From positions 124,001 to 188,000 of the forward strand of contig NZ_JAIWPJ010000004.1 in the NCBI RefSeq assembly GCF_020515625.1: DNA of 64,000 bases, read 5' to 3'. Within the stretch, counting starts at the first letter, position 1. Each line of letters begins with the position of its first letter. This document shows, in pieces, positions 45,619-55,724 of the stretch. The notes beneath the pieces were generated by a model, which had not been told where the DNA came from, searched no databases, and saw only the letters and a program-made list of their open reading frames with translations. The translations under genes were made by a program, and so were the position numbers. The DNA comes from Natrinema amylolyticum. Lineage in GTDB: Archaea > Halobacteriota > Halobacteria > Halobacteriales > Natrialbaceae.

Positions 45619-46548
45619 ATGGCGTCCGAGAAGCTACAGGACGGACTGCGGAGCGTCGCAGCCGGGCTGTTGACACCGTTCGACGACGACGGAGAGATCG
45701 ACCACGAGAAACTCGCCGCAAACGCCGAGGCGCTCTCGAGCGACGGCCTCGGGACGTTCCTCGCGTGTGCGAACATCAGCGAGTATCACTCGCTGTCTCA
45801 GCAGGAACGTATCGATATCACCGAGACGAGCGTTTCGGCGCTGTCCGACGACGCGTGCGTACTCGCCGGCGTCGGAGGGAGCACGAAGTCCGCACGGGAG
45901 CTCATCGCCGCGTACGACCGAATCGGCGTCGACGCGATGATGATCATGCCGCCGGACCACACTTACGTTCACGAACAGGGGCTCCTCAAGTACTACGAGG
46001 CGCTCGCGGACGCGGCGGAGGCCGGAATCGTCCCGTACGTCCGCGGGTTCGAACCGTCCGTACCGTTCCTCGTATCGCTGACCGAGATCGAGGGCGTGGC
46101 CGGGATCAAGTACGCCATCCCAGACGCAGTGAAACTCGGCCAAGCGATCCCGGCCGGTGACGACGACGTCGTCTGGGTCGACGGAATGGCCGAACCGCAC
46201 GCGCTGTCGTTCTGGATCCAGGGGGTCGAGGGGTTCACTGCCGGCGTGACGAACTTCGAACCGCGGCTCGGACTGGAACTGTTGACGGCACTGCGCGACG
46301 AAGACTGGGAGCGCGCTCGCGCACTGCAGAACGCGGCCGTCCCGTACCAGCAGTTCCGGAGCGAAACCGGCGAGGACAACACGCTCGCGGACGCGATTAG
46401 CGTCCCTGCGGTCAAATACGGACTCGAGCTCGCGGGCTACAACGGCGGTGCCGTCCGCGAACCGATCGTCGGTCTCTCGGAGGGCGACAAGCGACGGGCC
46501 GAAACGCTCTACGAGGAGCTCCAGTCCGATCTCGATCGGCTGCTCTGA
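45619..46548 (+). CDS. Dihydrodipicolinate synthase family protein, probable keto-deoxy sugar acid dehydratase/aldolase
   Basis: About 309 residues of DHDPS/NAL fold. The Schiff-base Lys is in VAGIKYAIPD, and the region that holds the YN-x-P tyrosine motif in DHDPS reads IVPYVRGF, closer to 5-dehydro-4-deoxyglucarate dehydratase. The start LRSVAAGLLTPFDDDGEI also resembles that group. It could convert keto-deoxyglucarate to 2-oxoglutarate semialdehyde, following the uronate dehydrogenase and enolase-superfamily steps. ATG at 45619 is preferred. No semialdehyde dehydrogenase is in the window. Confidence 0.83.
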   Translation: MASEKLQDGLRSVAAGLLTPFDDDGEIDHEKLAANAEALSSDGLGTFLACANISEYHSLSQQERIDITETSVSALSDDACVLAGVGGSTKSARELIAAYDRIGVDAMMIMPPDHTYVHEQGLLKYYEALADAAEAGIVPYVRGFEPSVPFLVSLTEIEGVAGIKYAIPDAVKLGQAIPAGDDDVVWVDGMAEPHALSFWIQGVEGFTAGVTNFEPRLGLELLTALRDEDWERARALQNAAVPYQQFRSETGEDNTLADAISVPAVKYGLELAGYNGGAVREPIVGLSEGDKRRAETLYEELQSDLDRLL

Positions 46549-47082
46549 AGCCCCACTACCGAGTATATCCTTTTTTCCGAAGTCGTGTCACCGACCCGCT
46601 CGCGTCTCGTACGTACGATCGGGAACGGGTTCGTCACGGGCAGTTTCGGTACGTCCGTTATGATCGGACGGATAGCCTGAACGGACGGAACTGGCGATAA
46701 CCGCCGCTCGAAAGCCATCTCCGACACATTTCGGCGTGGAGCCGCGAGACACCGTCCGGGAGCACCGGAACCGTGTTCGGATAGAGGGGTTCGTCCGTCG
46801 TGGGAGTTACATTCATATGTTTGTAAACAGTAGCCGCTATTTCGGTAGCGGCTCGTTCGAGAAATCGAATTCTCCGATTTCAGGGGCAGCAGATGAGATT
46901 CTCGATTCGTCCGGTGCTGCCGGACCCATCGTGAGTGGTATTATCACGATAGCGGCTACCAAAGGAAGAGGGAACGCTGTCGCACAGCCGACAGTACCGA
47001 TCATCGGGACGGCGCTCTAAGCCGTCGATAGCGGACGGCAGACGGCGCAACTACTTTGTATCCCGCTCGCCGTACGGTTCGT
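46549..47082. other. Intergenic region before the GH4 gene
   Basis: This 534-bp region shows no convincing gene. It has a perfect 8-bp hairpin (AGCCGCTA 46832-46839, TAGCGGCT 46846-46853), and a third copy of the arm appears near 46962. Presumably it holds the GH4 promoter and the end of the preceding transcript. Confidence 0.45.
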
Positions 47083-48510
47083 ATGCATCAACTCGGTGAC
47101 CGGTCTTCGTCACGGCCACGTTCGTCGGTGAAGATCGGCTATATCGGTGGCGGCAGCCACGGGTGGGCACACACGCTCATCAACGACCTGCTCCAGTGTG
47201 ACGATCTCGCGGGGACGGTATCGCTCTACGACGTCAACTACGAAGCGGCCGAGAAGAACGCGAGGCTGGCGAACGGCCTCGCAGACCGGCCGGACGCCAA
47301 CGGAGCGTGGACGTTCGAGGCGCGCCGGGACGTCGACGACGCGCTCGCGAACGCCGATTTCGTCATCTGCTCGATTCAGGACCCGGTCGAAGACACGTTC
47401 GTCCACGACATCGACGTCCCACAGGAGTACGGGATTTACCAGACCGTCGCGGACACGGTGGGTCCCGGCGGCGCCCTGCGCTCGCTGCGAGCGATCCCGC
47501 AGTACCGCGAGATCGCGGCGACGGTCCGCGAGCAGTGTCCCGACGCGTGGGTGATCAACTACACGAACCCGATGACGGTCTGTACGCGGGCGCTCTACGA
47601 GGAGTATCCCGATATCAACGCCATCGGGCTCTGTCACGAGGTGTTTGGAACCCAGCGGCTGCTGGCCGACATCGCCGAACGATATGTCGACGACGCCGAC
47701 GACGTCACGGCCGACGAGATCGACGTGAACGTAAAGGGGATTAACCACTTCACGTGGGTCGACGAGGCGTACTGGCACGGCCACGACCTCTTCCAGTACC
47801 TCGATCGCGAACTCGAGGAGCGCAAACCGATTCCGGGGTTCGAACCCGGCGAACTGGACGACGAGTCCTACTGGACGAACCACCACCAGATCGCCTTCGA
47901 TATCTACGATCGGTTCGGGCTGCTCGGCGCGGCGGGCGACCGTCACCTCGCCGAGTTCGTTCCCTGGTACCTCGACATCGACGAACCCGAGGAGATCCAG
48001 CGCTGGGGAATCCGGCTGACGCCCAGTTCCGCCCGCACCGGCGACAGCGAGGGGCCGGCGAAGATGGAGCGGTACCTGTCCGGCGACGAGGAGTTCGAGT
48101 TCACCGAGTCCGGCGAGGAGGTCGTCGATATCATGCGCGCGCTCTCGGGACTCGAGCCGATCAAGACCCACGTCAACCACCCGAATCGGGGGCAGACGCC
48201 CGACCTGCCGACGGGCGCCGTCGTCGAGACCAACGCCGTCATCACCGGCGGCGGCGTCGCGCCGATCACCGCCGGCGAACTCCCCCGCGAAGTGCGGTCG
48301 ATGGTCCTGACGGCCGTGCACAACCAGGAGACGCTCGTCGAGGCAGGCTTCGCCGGCGATCTGGACCTCGCCTTCCAGGCGTTCCTCAACGAACCGCTGG
48401 TCACCGTCCAGCGCGACGCGGCCCGCGACCTGTTCGCCGACCTCGTCGATCTCGAGCGCGACTACCTCCAGGACTACGATCTCGAGAACGCCGACGTCCT
48501 CGAGGACTGA
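47083..48510 (+). CDS. Glycoside hydrolase family 4 protein (alpha-galacturonidase/alpha-galactosidase-like)
   Basis: About 475 residues of GH4, which uses NAD and a divalent metal in a redox-elimination mechanism. Seen are the NAD loop IGYIGGGSHGWAHTL, NYTNPMTVCT, the metal-binding Cys-His in IGLCHEVFG and His in GINHFTWVDEAY. It has no signal peptide and should act in the cytoplasm on imported oligosaccharides. In this locus an alpha-galacturonidase or unsaturated-digalacturonate hydrolase role fits best, but GH4 covers many sugars. ATG at 47083 is preferred; an in-frame start nine codons upstream exists. Confidence 0.87.
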   Translation: MHQLGDRSSSRPRSSVKIGYIGGGSHGWAHTLINDLLQCDDLAGTVSLYDVNYEAAEKNARLANGLADRPDANGAWTFEARRDVDDALANADFVICSIQDPVEDTFVHDIDVPQEYGIYQTVADTVGPGGALRSLRAIPQYREIAATVREQCPDAWVINYTNPMTVCTRALYEEYPDINAIGLCHEVFGTQRLLADIAERYVDDADDVTADEIDVNVKGINHFTWVDEAYWHGHDLFQYLDRELEERKPIPGFEPGELDDESYWTNHHQIAFDIYDRFGLLGAAGDRHLAEFVPWYLDIDEPEEIQRWGIRLTPSSARTGDSEGPAKMERYLSGDEEFEFTESGEEVVDIMRALSGLEPIKTHVNHPNRGQTPDLPTGAVVETNAVITGGGVAPITAGELPREVRSMVLTAVHNQETLVEAGFAGDLDLAFQAFLNEPLVTVQRDAARDLFADLVDLERDYLQDYDLENADVLED

Positions 48511-48645
48511 CGACGGAACGGTCGCGGAGGGTCGAAGGCGGAGCCGAACGCCGCTTTGCGTTCGTCGCTCGAGCGGCGTTCACCGCTGCGATCGTCGGAG
48601 AGGGACTCGAGCGGACTCGAGAGAGTGGTACCCGTCGGACGGCCG

Positions 48646-51465
48646 TCAGTCGTGTTCGACCCACGCGCCGGCGTCGTCCCCGTAGTCACGCTCGTCGTCC
48701 CGTCCGGCGTTGAGGAGGCTGTCGAGGACGCCGGTAGAGAGTGCGGTATCCGGATCGAACGCCTCGGACGTGAGGTAGGACTCGAGACTGCGGCGGAACT
48801 GACGGACTGCGGGATCGTCCCCGGAGAGATCGAGCGTACAGACGGCGAGCGTTCCGTCGCCGACGGCGGTTTCGAAGTAGACGCCGAGTTTGTGGTTTCG
48901 GTAGATCGTGTCGATCATCTGTACAGTGGGTTCGAAGTCGGCGGGCGCGTCGTCGAGAACCATCGGCCGAGAGTGGCGTAGGAGCGGCCACCACTGCCAG
49001 TCGGCGTGGTCTTCGGTGGGAAAGGCGTCGAACAGCGGATGATCGGGGTTCGTCGTCATTCCGAGGGTCCCCGGCTTTCCGTTTTGCTTGAAGATTTCGT
49101 AGTTCCAAAAGTCCGGTTGGAACGAGCCCTTGAGACCGTATCGGAGTGCGCTCGGCTCCGGAAGGAGGAGGACCGTCTCACCGTTCTCCAGTCGCGTGCG
49201 GGTTCGCTCGTCGAAGCGTCGAGAAACGGTGATTTCACCACTTTCGGCGGCTATTTCGGGAGTCTCGGAATAGACCCAGATCGGGTAGGTCGTCCGCAGA
49301 TCGACAGCGGAGCCGTCCTCGAGTTCCGCCCCCTCGATCGTGAGCGTCACCTCGACCCGTGCGGGCGCATCGACGGCATCGAGCGAGGCGTCGATCGTCC
49401 CGAGAGACGTCAGCTCCCCCTGCTCGAGGACGTCTCGCTCGAGGGTGCCGGAAGCGATTTCCGTGCCGTCGAGGTCGGCGATCGACCAGGTCGCGGTCGC
49501 GTCCGCGATCGGTCCGGGGCCGTAATTGGCGAGCAGCGACTCGGCTGTAAACGCGTCGTCGGTCGTGAAGGTGTACCGGTCGAACGACAGGAGCGGGACG
49601 CGTGCGCTACAGAAGCGACGCCACTCGTGGGGCTCGATCAGTCCCTTCGACTCCATGAAGGAGTCGAGGATTCCGACCATCGCGGTGCCCTGGCCGGGAA
49701 AGTCGTCGAGGCCGAGCAACTGAAAGCCGCCGAAGCCCGCCGTTCGGAACGCGGCCTCGATGTCTTCGCGGTAACAGGTGATCGCGAGCGCGCCGGACGC
49801 GGCCTGAAAGTCCGCGTCCGAGCCGTCCAGATAGTGATCGGCGAGCGAGCGCTCGAACCGCTCGAGGTTGCGAGCGCGGAGGACGCCGCGATACTTGCGC
49901 GTCTCGTCGTAGTCGGGGTGGATCTGGTACTGGCCGATCTCGTGACCGATGACGGGGAGATCGTAGGGTTCGAGTTCGTCCTCGTAGTCGACGGCCGTCG
50001 ACGGCGGAGAATCGTTGACGTGTCCGGTCCCGCGGATGGGCGTGCGATCGACGTCCCAGTAACTGGCCGCGGCGTCTTCGGGAACGTTGGCGGTGATAAA
50101 GAAGTCGTCAGCGTCTCCCGGGTGCGGCGAGGTGGCCCCGTAGGCGTACAGCCGTCGGTCGTCGAGCGCTCGACAGTGGCGGACGAGTTCGGTCATTCGC
50201 TCCTCATCGCCTCGATTTTCGTTACCGAGGGTAAAGCAGACGAACGAGGGGTGGTTTCCGTAGGCGTCGAGAATTCGCTCGGCCTCCCGCTCGTAGTACT
50301 CGTAGTCGGCGACGTCGGCAAGCGAGGTGCCGTTGTTCCACTGCGAACACTCCGGTTGCAGGTATATCCCGACGCGGTCTGCCGCCTCGAAGGCCGCCTC
50401 CGGGGGACACCAGCTGTGGAACCGATAGTGGTTGATGCCGTACGCTTTGGCGGTCTCCATGTGATCGACCCATTCGGCGACCGTCGTCGGCGGGTACGCG
50501 GTGTCGGGGAAGACACAGCAGTCCGTCCGACCGCGCAGGAAGATCGTCGTCCCGTTGATCGAGAACTGCGTGCCGTCGGCTTCGAACTCGCGGAGGCCGA
50601 ACGTGGTCTCGAACTCGTGGCCGGCGGCGTTCTCGTCCGCCGTCTCGAGCGAGAGGGTCAACTCGTAGACCGCAGGGGAGAACTCGTCCCAGGTGAGCGC
50701 GTCGGGTCCGAGATCGTACGTGAACTCGAAGGTCGTCCGACTCGGCGCCGATCCATCATCACCACCGACCGAGACGGAGCAGTCGGTGGTGTCCGCGACG
50801 TGGACCTCACCGGTGTTCACGCTTCGGGCAGCGACTGAGAGGGTCCCCCGAAAGTCGGCCTCCGTGGCGTTCTCGAGGATTATCTCGAGGTCGACCGCGT
50901 TATCGCTCGGGTCCGGGAACGGGTCGACGCTCTCGATCCGGACTCGCGGTGTCGCTTCCAACCGGAGGTCCCCGATGATGCCGTTCCAGTTGGTCTGCGT
51001 GTGTTCGGTGCTCGCGTGCGATCGGCTGACTCCCGATCGATCCATCGAGTCGTCGGCGTTATCGACTCGAACGGCGATTTCGTGCTCACCGGGACTGATC
51101 GCCTCGGTGAGGTCGTATACGTGCGGGGTGCTCAGGCACACTCGCGAGCCGACGCGCTCCCCGTCGACCCAAACCTCGGTCGGTCTGGTCCGCTCGAGCG
51201 TCAGCGTCACGCGTTTGTCCGCCCAGGACTCGGGGACGGAGACGGTGCGCTGGTACCACGCTGGCCCCTCGTACCGATGCGTCCGTTGGAGGTGGTCCCG
51301 CGGTCGATCGTCGACGGTCGTCCCGTAGCCGTATTCGTCGGTCGATCCGGGAAGGAAAATCGTCCCGTCGATGGTGTCGGCAGGCGGATCCACGACGTGT
51401 CGGTCGCGGTCGGGATCGAGCCGAAGGTCCCACGGTCCCGATACTGAGAGCGATTGCACGAGCAT
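48646..51465 (-). CDS. Glycoside hydrolase family 2 protein (beta-galactosidase/beta-glucuronidase type)
   Basis: About 939 residues. The N-terminal jelly-roll sugar-binding domain (LPGSTDEYGYGTT, then YQRTVSVPESW) is followed by an immunoglobulin-like domain and a TIM barrel. The acid/base Glu is in FTLGNENRG and the nucleophile Glu in VIGHEIGQYQI. No signal peptide is seen, so it acts inside the cell. It would remove beta-linked galactose or glucuronate from rhamnogalacturonan side chains. ATG at 51465 follows GGAG by about nine bases, which favours it over an ATG 11 codons upstream. It converges with the GH4 gene. Confidence 0.88.
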   Translation of the reverse strand: MLVQSLSVSGPWDLRLDPDRDRHVVDPPADTIDGTIFLPGSTDEYGYGTTVDDRPRDHLQRTHRYEGPAWYQRTVSVPESWADKRVTLTLERTRPTEVWVDGERVGSRVCLSTPHVYDLTEAISPGEHEIAVRVDNADDSMDRSGVSRSHASTEHTQTNWNGIIGDLRLEATPRVRIESVDPFPDPSDNAVDLEIILENATEADFRGTLSVAARSVNTGEVHVADTTDCSVSVGGDDGSAPSRTTFEFTYDLGPDALTWDEFSPAVYELTLSLETADENAAGHEFETTFGLREFEADGTQFSINGTTIFLRGRTDCCVFPDTAYPPTTVAEWVDHMETAKAYGINHYRFHSWCPPEAAFEAADRVGIYLQPECSQWNNGTSLADVADYEYYEREAERILDAYGNHPSFVCFTLGNENRGDEERMTELVRHCRALDDRRLYAYGATSPHPGDADDFFITANVPEDAAASYWDVDRTPIRGTGHVNDSPPSTAVDYEDELEPYDLPVIGHEIGQYQIHPDYDETRKYRGVLRARNLERFERSLADHYLDGSDADFQAASGALAITCYREDIEAAFRTAGFGGFQLLGLDDFPGQGTAMVGILDSFMESKGLIEPHEWRRFCSARVPLLSFDRYTFTTDDAFTAESLLANYGPGPIADATATWSIADLDGTEIASGTLERDVLEQGELTSLGTIDASLDAVDAPARVEVTLTIEGAELEDGSAVDLRTTYPIWVYSETPEIAAESGEITVSRRFDERTRTRLENGETVLLLPEPSALRYGLKGSFQPDFWNYEIFKQNGKPGTLGMTTNPDHPLFDAFPTEDHADWQWWPLLRHSRPMVLDDAPADFEPTVQMIDTIYRNHKLGVYFETAVGDGTLAVCTLDLSGDDPAVRQFRRSLESYLTSEAFDPDTALSTGVLDSLLNAGRDDERDYGDDAGAWVEHD

Positions 51466-51719
51466 TCCTTTCTCCGGAGGACACATAGTATTGTTCACCG
51501 GTTCCGACAGTCCTCACTCGCTCGATCGAACGGAAACACGTCCTCTCCTGAAAGGGCGTTGTTCACGATTCGAGCCGATCGAGGGGGGCTACCAGCGCTG
51601 GACCGTCGAGTCGATCCGAGAACCGTACGCGTCGCTCGTATCGCACGAGCGTGAGTACGGACACGACCGCGACTCGAGCCACCAAATAGTTGATATGGGA
51701 GCGAGATAACGTGTCCGCT

Positions 51720-52766
51720 ATGCACTACGACGGCATTCAGTTTCACAACGTCGGCGACGTGCGATCGATCGAGGGTCGAGACGGAGAGTTGCTGCAACGG
51801 GTGCCCGAGGCGGTCAGAACCGAACTCAACGACGGCGCGCAGTCGCGGATGCGCCACCCCGCGGGGGTCGAACTCCGGTTCGTCCCCGACGGCCCCGTAC
51901 GAGTGACGCTCTCGACGGTTCCTGGCGGAAGTTCCGAGGAAGGGACCGTCCGGGTCTTCTGGGGGCCGATTCAGGGCTCGACCGAGGTCGTTATCGGCGA
52001 CGAGCCGACGACGATCGAAGTCTCGACCCCGGAGAAGCTGACCGACCTCGAGCCGTCGGCCCGAGAGGACCTCGCGTTCGATCCGCGAGTCTGTCGGATC
52101 CAGTTGCCGGGAGAACACCGCGGCGGGCCGATGGCCTATCACGGCCTCGAGGGCGACGTCCGTCCGCCACGCGAGGACGAACTGCCCGACCGGCGCTACC
52201 TCGCCTACGGCACCTCGATCACCGAAGGCGAAGCGCCGCTGGGCGAGCACCTGACCTACGTCAGCCAGACGGCCCGTCGGCTCGACGCCGACCCGATCAA
52301 CCTCGGTTCCTGTGGCACCGCCTACTGCGACGCCGCGATGGCCGACCACATCGCTGAGCGAGACGACTGGGACGTCGCGACGCTGTCGATCTCGGTGAAC
52401 ATGGTCGGGACCTTCTCCCCCGAGGAGTTCCGGGACCGCGCCGAACGGCTGATCGACCGGGTCGCGAGCGCTCACCCGGACGAACCGGTCGTCGCCATCA
52501 CTATCTTCCGCAACTCCCGGGACGTCTGCCGGAGCGCCGATCCGGAGGGACTGTGCGAACGGTTTCGCGAGGAACTCCGCGAAGTCGTCGCCGAGACGCC
52601 CCACGAGAACGTCTCACTCCTCGAGGGGCCCGAACTACTGCCGACCATCGGTGGGCTCACCACCGATCTGGTCCACCCCGGCGACGACGCCATGATTACG
52701 ATGGGCGAGAATCTCGCCGCTGAACTCGAGGCGCTGCTCGAGGACCGAGACCGGACCCAGCGGTAG
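51720..52766 (+). CDS. SGNH/GDSL hydrolase, candidate pectin/rhamnogalacturonan deacetylase
   Basis: About 348 residues. The N-terminal third is a beta-rich domain (VRVTLSTVPGGSSEEG), followed by an SGNH hydrolase domain: nucleophile Ser in LAYGTSITEG, block III-like ISVNMVG, and the Asp-His pair in TTDLVHPGDDA. Such two-domain esterases deacetylate plant polysaccharide fragments. No signal peptide is present, so it acts on imported oligosaccharides. It diverges from the GH2 gene and ends before a terminator-like hairpin. Confidence 0.8.
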   Translation: MHYDGIQFHNVGDVRSIEGRDGELLQRVPEAVRTELNDGAQSRMRHPAGVELRFVPDGPVRVTLSTVPGGSSEEGTVRVFWGPIQGSTEVVIGDEPTTIEVSTPEKLTDLEPSAREDLAFDPRVCRIQLPGEHRGGPMAYHGLEGDVRPPREDELPDRRYLAYGTSITEGEAPLGEHLTYVSQTARRLDADPINLGSCGTAYCDAAMADHIAERDDWDVATLSISVNMVGTFSPEEFRDRAERLIDRVASAHPDEPVVAITIFRNSRDVCRSADPEGLCERFREELREVVAETPHENVSLLEGPELLPTIGGLTTDLVHPGDDAMITMGENLAAELEALLEDRDRTQR

Positions 52767-52911
52767 TGGCCCCGGGTTCGATTCCGGCGGCCGCTGGGGT
52801 CGATACTGACGGTCCGACGGCGACTCGTTCGAACCGAATCCGACCGAAGTACACCGGCGAGGCGTCGTCTCGAGCCGGGTCCGTCCCGTCTACAGGCGGA
52901 ACAGGCCGAGT

Positions 52912-52934
52912 GCCTCGGGGCTTGACCCCGAGGC
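52912..52934. terminator. Perfect GC-rich hairpin between convergent genes
   Basis: GCCTCGGGG and CCCCGAGGC pair perfectly around a CTTGA loop in the 195-bp space between two convergent genes (SGNH hydrolase and GH78). It could end transcription from both sides. There is no strong T-run. Similar hairpins occur at ends of IS200-like elements, so a mobile-element remnant is an alternative. Confidence 0.45.
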
Positions 52935-52961
52935 TGTTCACTGCGTCGTCTCCACTGTGCG

Positions 52962-55724
52962 TCATTCGAGAGCGAACCGATAGGTCCCGGATTCGACGTC
53001 GATCTCGAGCCGTTCGCCGTCCCGAACGGCCGAGACGCCGTCGGGAAGCGCCGCCGGTTTCTCGCTGTTCCCGCCGTCCCCGTCGTCCCGGATCGGGTCG
53101 CCATCGACGGTCGCGACGGCGTCTCGATCGCCCGTCGGGAGCGCGACCGTCGCCGACGCGTTCCACGGGATCGTCGCCTCGAGTCGGAACGTCTCACTGG
53201 CGTCGTCCGTCCGAGTCCCCGCACGTTCGCCACCCCGCGTCCACGAGAGTTCGACGGTACCCCGTTCGGTCGGCACCCGCCCCGACGCCGACTCGAGCCC
53301 CGCTTCTGGCGGGCGAATCTCGACGTGCTCGCCCGCGACGCCGTCGGGGCGAACGCCCAGGAGCGTCCGGAGAATGTACACCAGCACCGTCGCGCCCATG
53401 GCGTGGGACTCGCTTCGATTCCGCCGGTGATCGTCCGGGAGGGACGGATCGCGACAGTGCCAGGTCTCCCAGATGAACGTGCCGCCCCGCTCGAGGATGT
53501 TCGCCCAGCCATCGTCCTCGGCGTTCGTCACCAGATCGACGATCGCGTCGGGACGGTCCGCGGTCTCGAGGGCCTCGAGCAGCCACGGGACCATCATCGG
53601 CCCCATCGACATCCCCTGCTCGGCCACGCGCTCGGCGACGGCGTCGGCGTGCGCGTCGGGGACGAGGTCGAACGCCAACGGGAGGGCGTTGGCGTGCTGA
53701 GAGGCAGACTCGCTCGCGTCCCTCGCGTCGCAGCCGTCGACGTAGCGATCCCCCCGCCGAAGGTGTTCGTCGATCGCCGTCTCGAGCGCGCGCTGGGCGT
53801 CGCGGTAGTGCGCTCGCTCGTGGTCGGGCCGGTCGAGCGCGGCCGCGATGTCGGCCGCCCGCGCGAGCGCGCTCGCACAGAGGACGTTGACCGTCGTCCT
53901 GACGGGCCAGTCCCGGTCGTAACCGTAGCGCATCTCGGGGGGCCAGTCGACGATCCCCTCCTCGTAGGGACCGCCCTCGCCGCCCGAGAGGTTCGTGATG
54001 AGTCCAGTATCGCTATCGACGTGGCGCTCGACGTACGCCGCGATTGCCGTGATGACAGGATAGGCGCACTCGAGCGTCGCCCGGTCGCCGGTCGTGCGGT
54101 AGTACCGCCAGACCCACTCGGGAAAGGAGACCGTGAAATCGGGGATATCACGCTTGCCGTCGCTGTTCGGGTAGACGGCGTTCAACCGGCCCTCGCCCGC
54201 CCAGTACCGGTAGTGTGAACGGAGGAACTCCGCGATCGCCTGTCGACTCAGGGCTCGTTCCCCGAATGCCCACGTCGTCGTCCGCGAGACGTTGAAGCCG
54301 TCCATCAGGAACTGGCCCTTCTCGCGGGTCGGCGTGTCGACGAACTGCCCCTGACAGCCGTACAGCGCCGAGTGGCGCGCGAGGTCGAAGACCGCGTCGA
54401 CCGTCCCGTCGTCGGACTCGAACGCCGCCGCCCGCTCGTCGGGGACGGCGTTGCGCGTCGCCAGTAGCCGCACCTGTTCGGGCTCGAGTTCCTCGCCCGG
54501 ATCGTCGACCTGCAGGTAGCGGACGCCGAGGTAGTTGAACGGCCGGAACCGTCCCTCGCCGTCGGGCTGGACGTACTCGTAGCGCATGTCGGTCCATTGG
54601 GTCCCCTCGGTGGCCGAAACCGTCCCGTCGTCCTCGAGCAGATAGCCCGCCCTGAGTTCGACTCGGTGCCCGTCGGTTCCGTCCGCGAAACGAACCTCGG
54701 GAAGCCCGGCGTAGACGCGCCCGAAGTCGACCACGTACGTCCCGTCCTCGAGTCGGTCCATCGAGACGGGTTCGATCGGCGATCGAACGACTTCGGAGCG
54801 CTGGGCGACGAGCCGTTCCCACGGCTCCGTCGGGTGGGTGCCGACGACGGCCGCGGGGTCCCACGCCACTGCGTCGAATCCCGGCTCGGCCCAGCCGAGC
54901 GGGGCCCGACGACCGTCGATGCGTTCGACCGGCTCCGCGATCTCGTCGTTTCGCAGCGGTGCGTCCGCCCGCCACTCGGCCTCGCGGACGCGCCACGACC
55001 CGTCAGTGACGACGGTGCGTTCGGTCCCGTCGGCGAACGTCACCTCGAGCTGGCAGACGAAGCCGGGTTCGGCGGCGGGTCGTCCCTGGCCGGCGCCGTT
55101 CCAGTTGCACAGCGCGCCGATCGCGTTCTCGCCCGTCGCGAGGTCGTCCGTGAGGTCGACGGTCTCGTAGTACTGGTAGTCCGGATAGGAAAACGACCCG
55201 TCGCAGTCGACGACGCGACCGTTGACCGAGAGTTCGTACTGGTGACTGGCGGAGACGTACGCGCGGGCGCGTTCGATCTCTCCCTCGAGGGAGAAATCGC
55301 GGCGCAGGTAGGTGAATCGACCACGCTCGAACGCACCCTCCTCCGGGCGGCGGATCCAGGACGCCGCCCAGTCATCGGGATCGAGGAGCCCCGTCTCCCA
55401 TCGGGCCGGGTCGCTCCACGCGCTCGGCTCGTCGGACTCGTCCCACACTCGAACCGCCCAGTAGTATTCGCACCCGGACTCGAGAGCGGGGCCATCGTAC
55501 GTTACTGCCGGCCGGGCCGACGCCCGCTTTCCGGTGTCCCAACGGTCGGCCTCGCCTGGCGAGAGCCGGTCCGGCGTCGACGCGACGAGCACTCTGAACG
55601 CGGTTTGCCGGGCTCCGCGGCGGTCGGCGTCGACCCGCCAGCGCAGGTCGGGCATCGGTTCGTCGATTCCGATCGGGTTCGAGGCGAACTCGGTTCGCAG
55701 ATCTACCGGCTGGTTCCGTAGCAT
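52962..55724 (-). CDS. Alpha-L-rhamnosidase (GH78)
   Basis: A 920-residue GH78 protein with the complete domain set: an N-terminal fibronectin/Ig-like domain (FRVLVASTPDRLSPGEADRW), a carbohydrate-binding beta domain (AYVSASHQYELSVNGRVVD), a concanavalin-like domain, the (alpha/alpha)6 barrel (VDTPTREKGQFLMDGF, with an acidic residue expected at the active site; later WETWHCRD) and a C-terminal beta domain. It releases alpha-L-rhamnose from rhamnogalacturonan oligosaccharides. No signal peptide is seen, so it is cytoplasmic. It diverges from the PL11 lyase gene over 305 bp. Confidence 0.92.
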   Translation of the reverse strand: MLRNQPVDLRTEFASNPIGIDEPMPDLRWRVDADRRGARQTAFRVLVASTPDRLSPGEADRWDTGKRASARPAVTYDGPALESGCEYYWAVRVWDESDEPSAWSDPARWETGLLDPDDWAASWIRRPEEGAFERGRFTYLRRDFSLEGEIERARAYVSASHQYELSVNGRVVDCDGSFSYPDYQYYETVDLTDDLATGENAIGALCNWNGAGQGRPAAEPGFVCQLEVTFADGTERTVVTDGSWRVREAEWRADAPLRNDEIAEPVERIDGRRAPLGWAEPGFDAVAWDPAAVVGTHPTEPWERLVAQRSEVVRSPIEPVSMDRLEDGTYVVDFGRVYAGLPEVRFADGTDGHRVELRAGYLLEDDGTVSATEGTQWTDMRYEYVQPDGEGRFRPFNYLGVRYLQVDDPGEELEPEQVRLLATRNAVPDERAAAFESDDGTVDAVFDLARHSALYGCQGQFVDTPTREKGQFLMDGFNVSRTTTWAFGERALSRQAIAEFLRSHYRYWAGEGRLNAVYPNSDGKRDIPDFTVSFPEWVWRYYRTTGDRATLECAYPVITAIAAYVERHVDSDTGLITNLSGGEGGPYEEGIVDWPPEMRYGYDRDWPVRTTVNVLCASALARAADIAAALDRPDHERAHYRDAQRALETAIDEHLRRGDRYVDGCDARDASESASQHANALPLAFDLVPDAHADAVAERVAEQGMSMGPMMVPWLLEALETADRPDAIVDLVTNAEDDGWANILERGGTFIWETWHCRDPSLPDDHRRNRSESHAMGATVLVYILRTLLGVRPDGVAGEHVEIRPPEAGLESASGRVPTERGTVELSWTRGGERAGTRTDDASETFRLEATIPWNASATVALPTGDRDAVATVDGDPIRDDGDGGNSEKPAALPDGVSAVRDGERLEIDVESGTYRFALE

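Noticed and set aside
46736-47020. 94-codon frame upstream of the GH4 gene
   Set aside because: A short stretch (GAAGPIVSGIITIAATKGRG) looks protein-like, but the rest does not, and no start signal or family is recognisable.
49006-50838. 610-codon plus-strand open frame
   Set aside because: It lies antisense to the GH2 gene, whose domains and catalytic residues are clear. The composition is not haloarchaeal.
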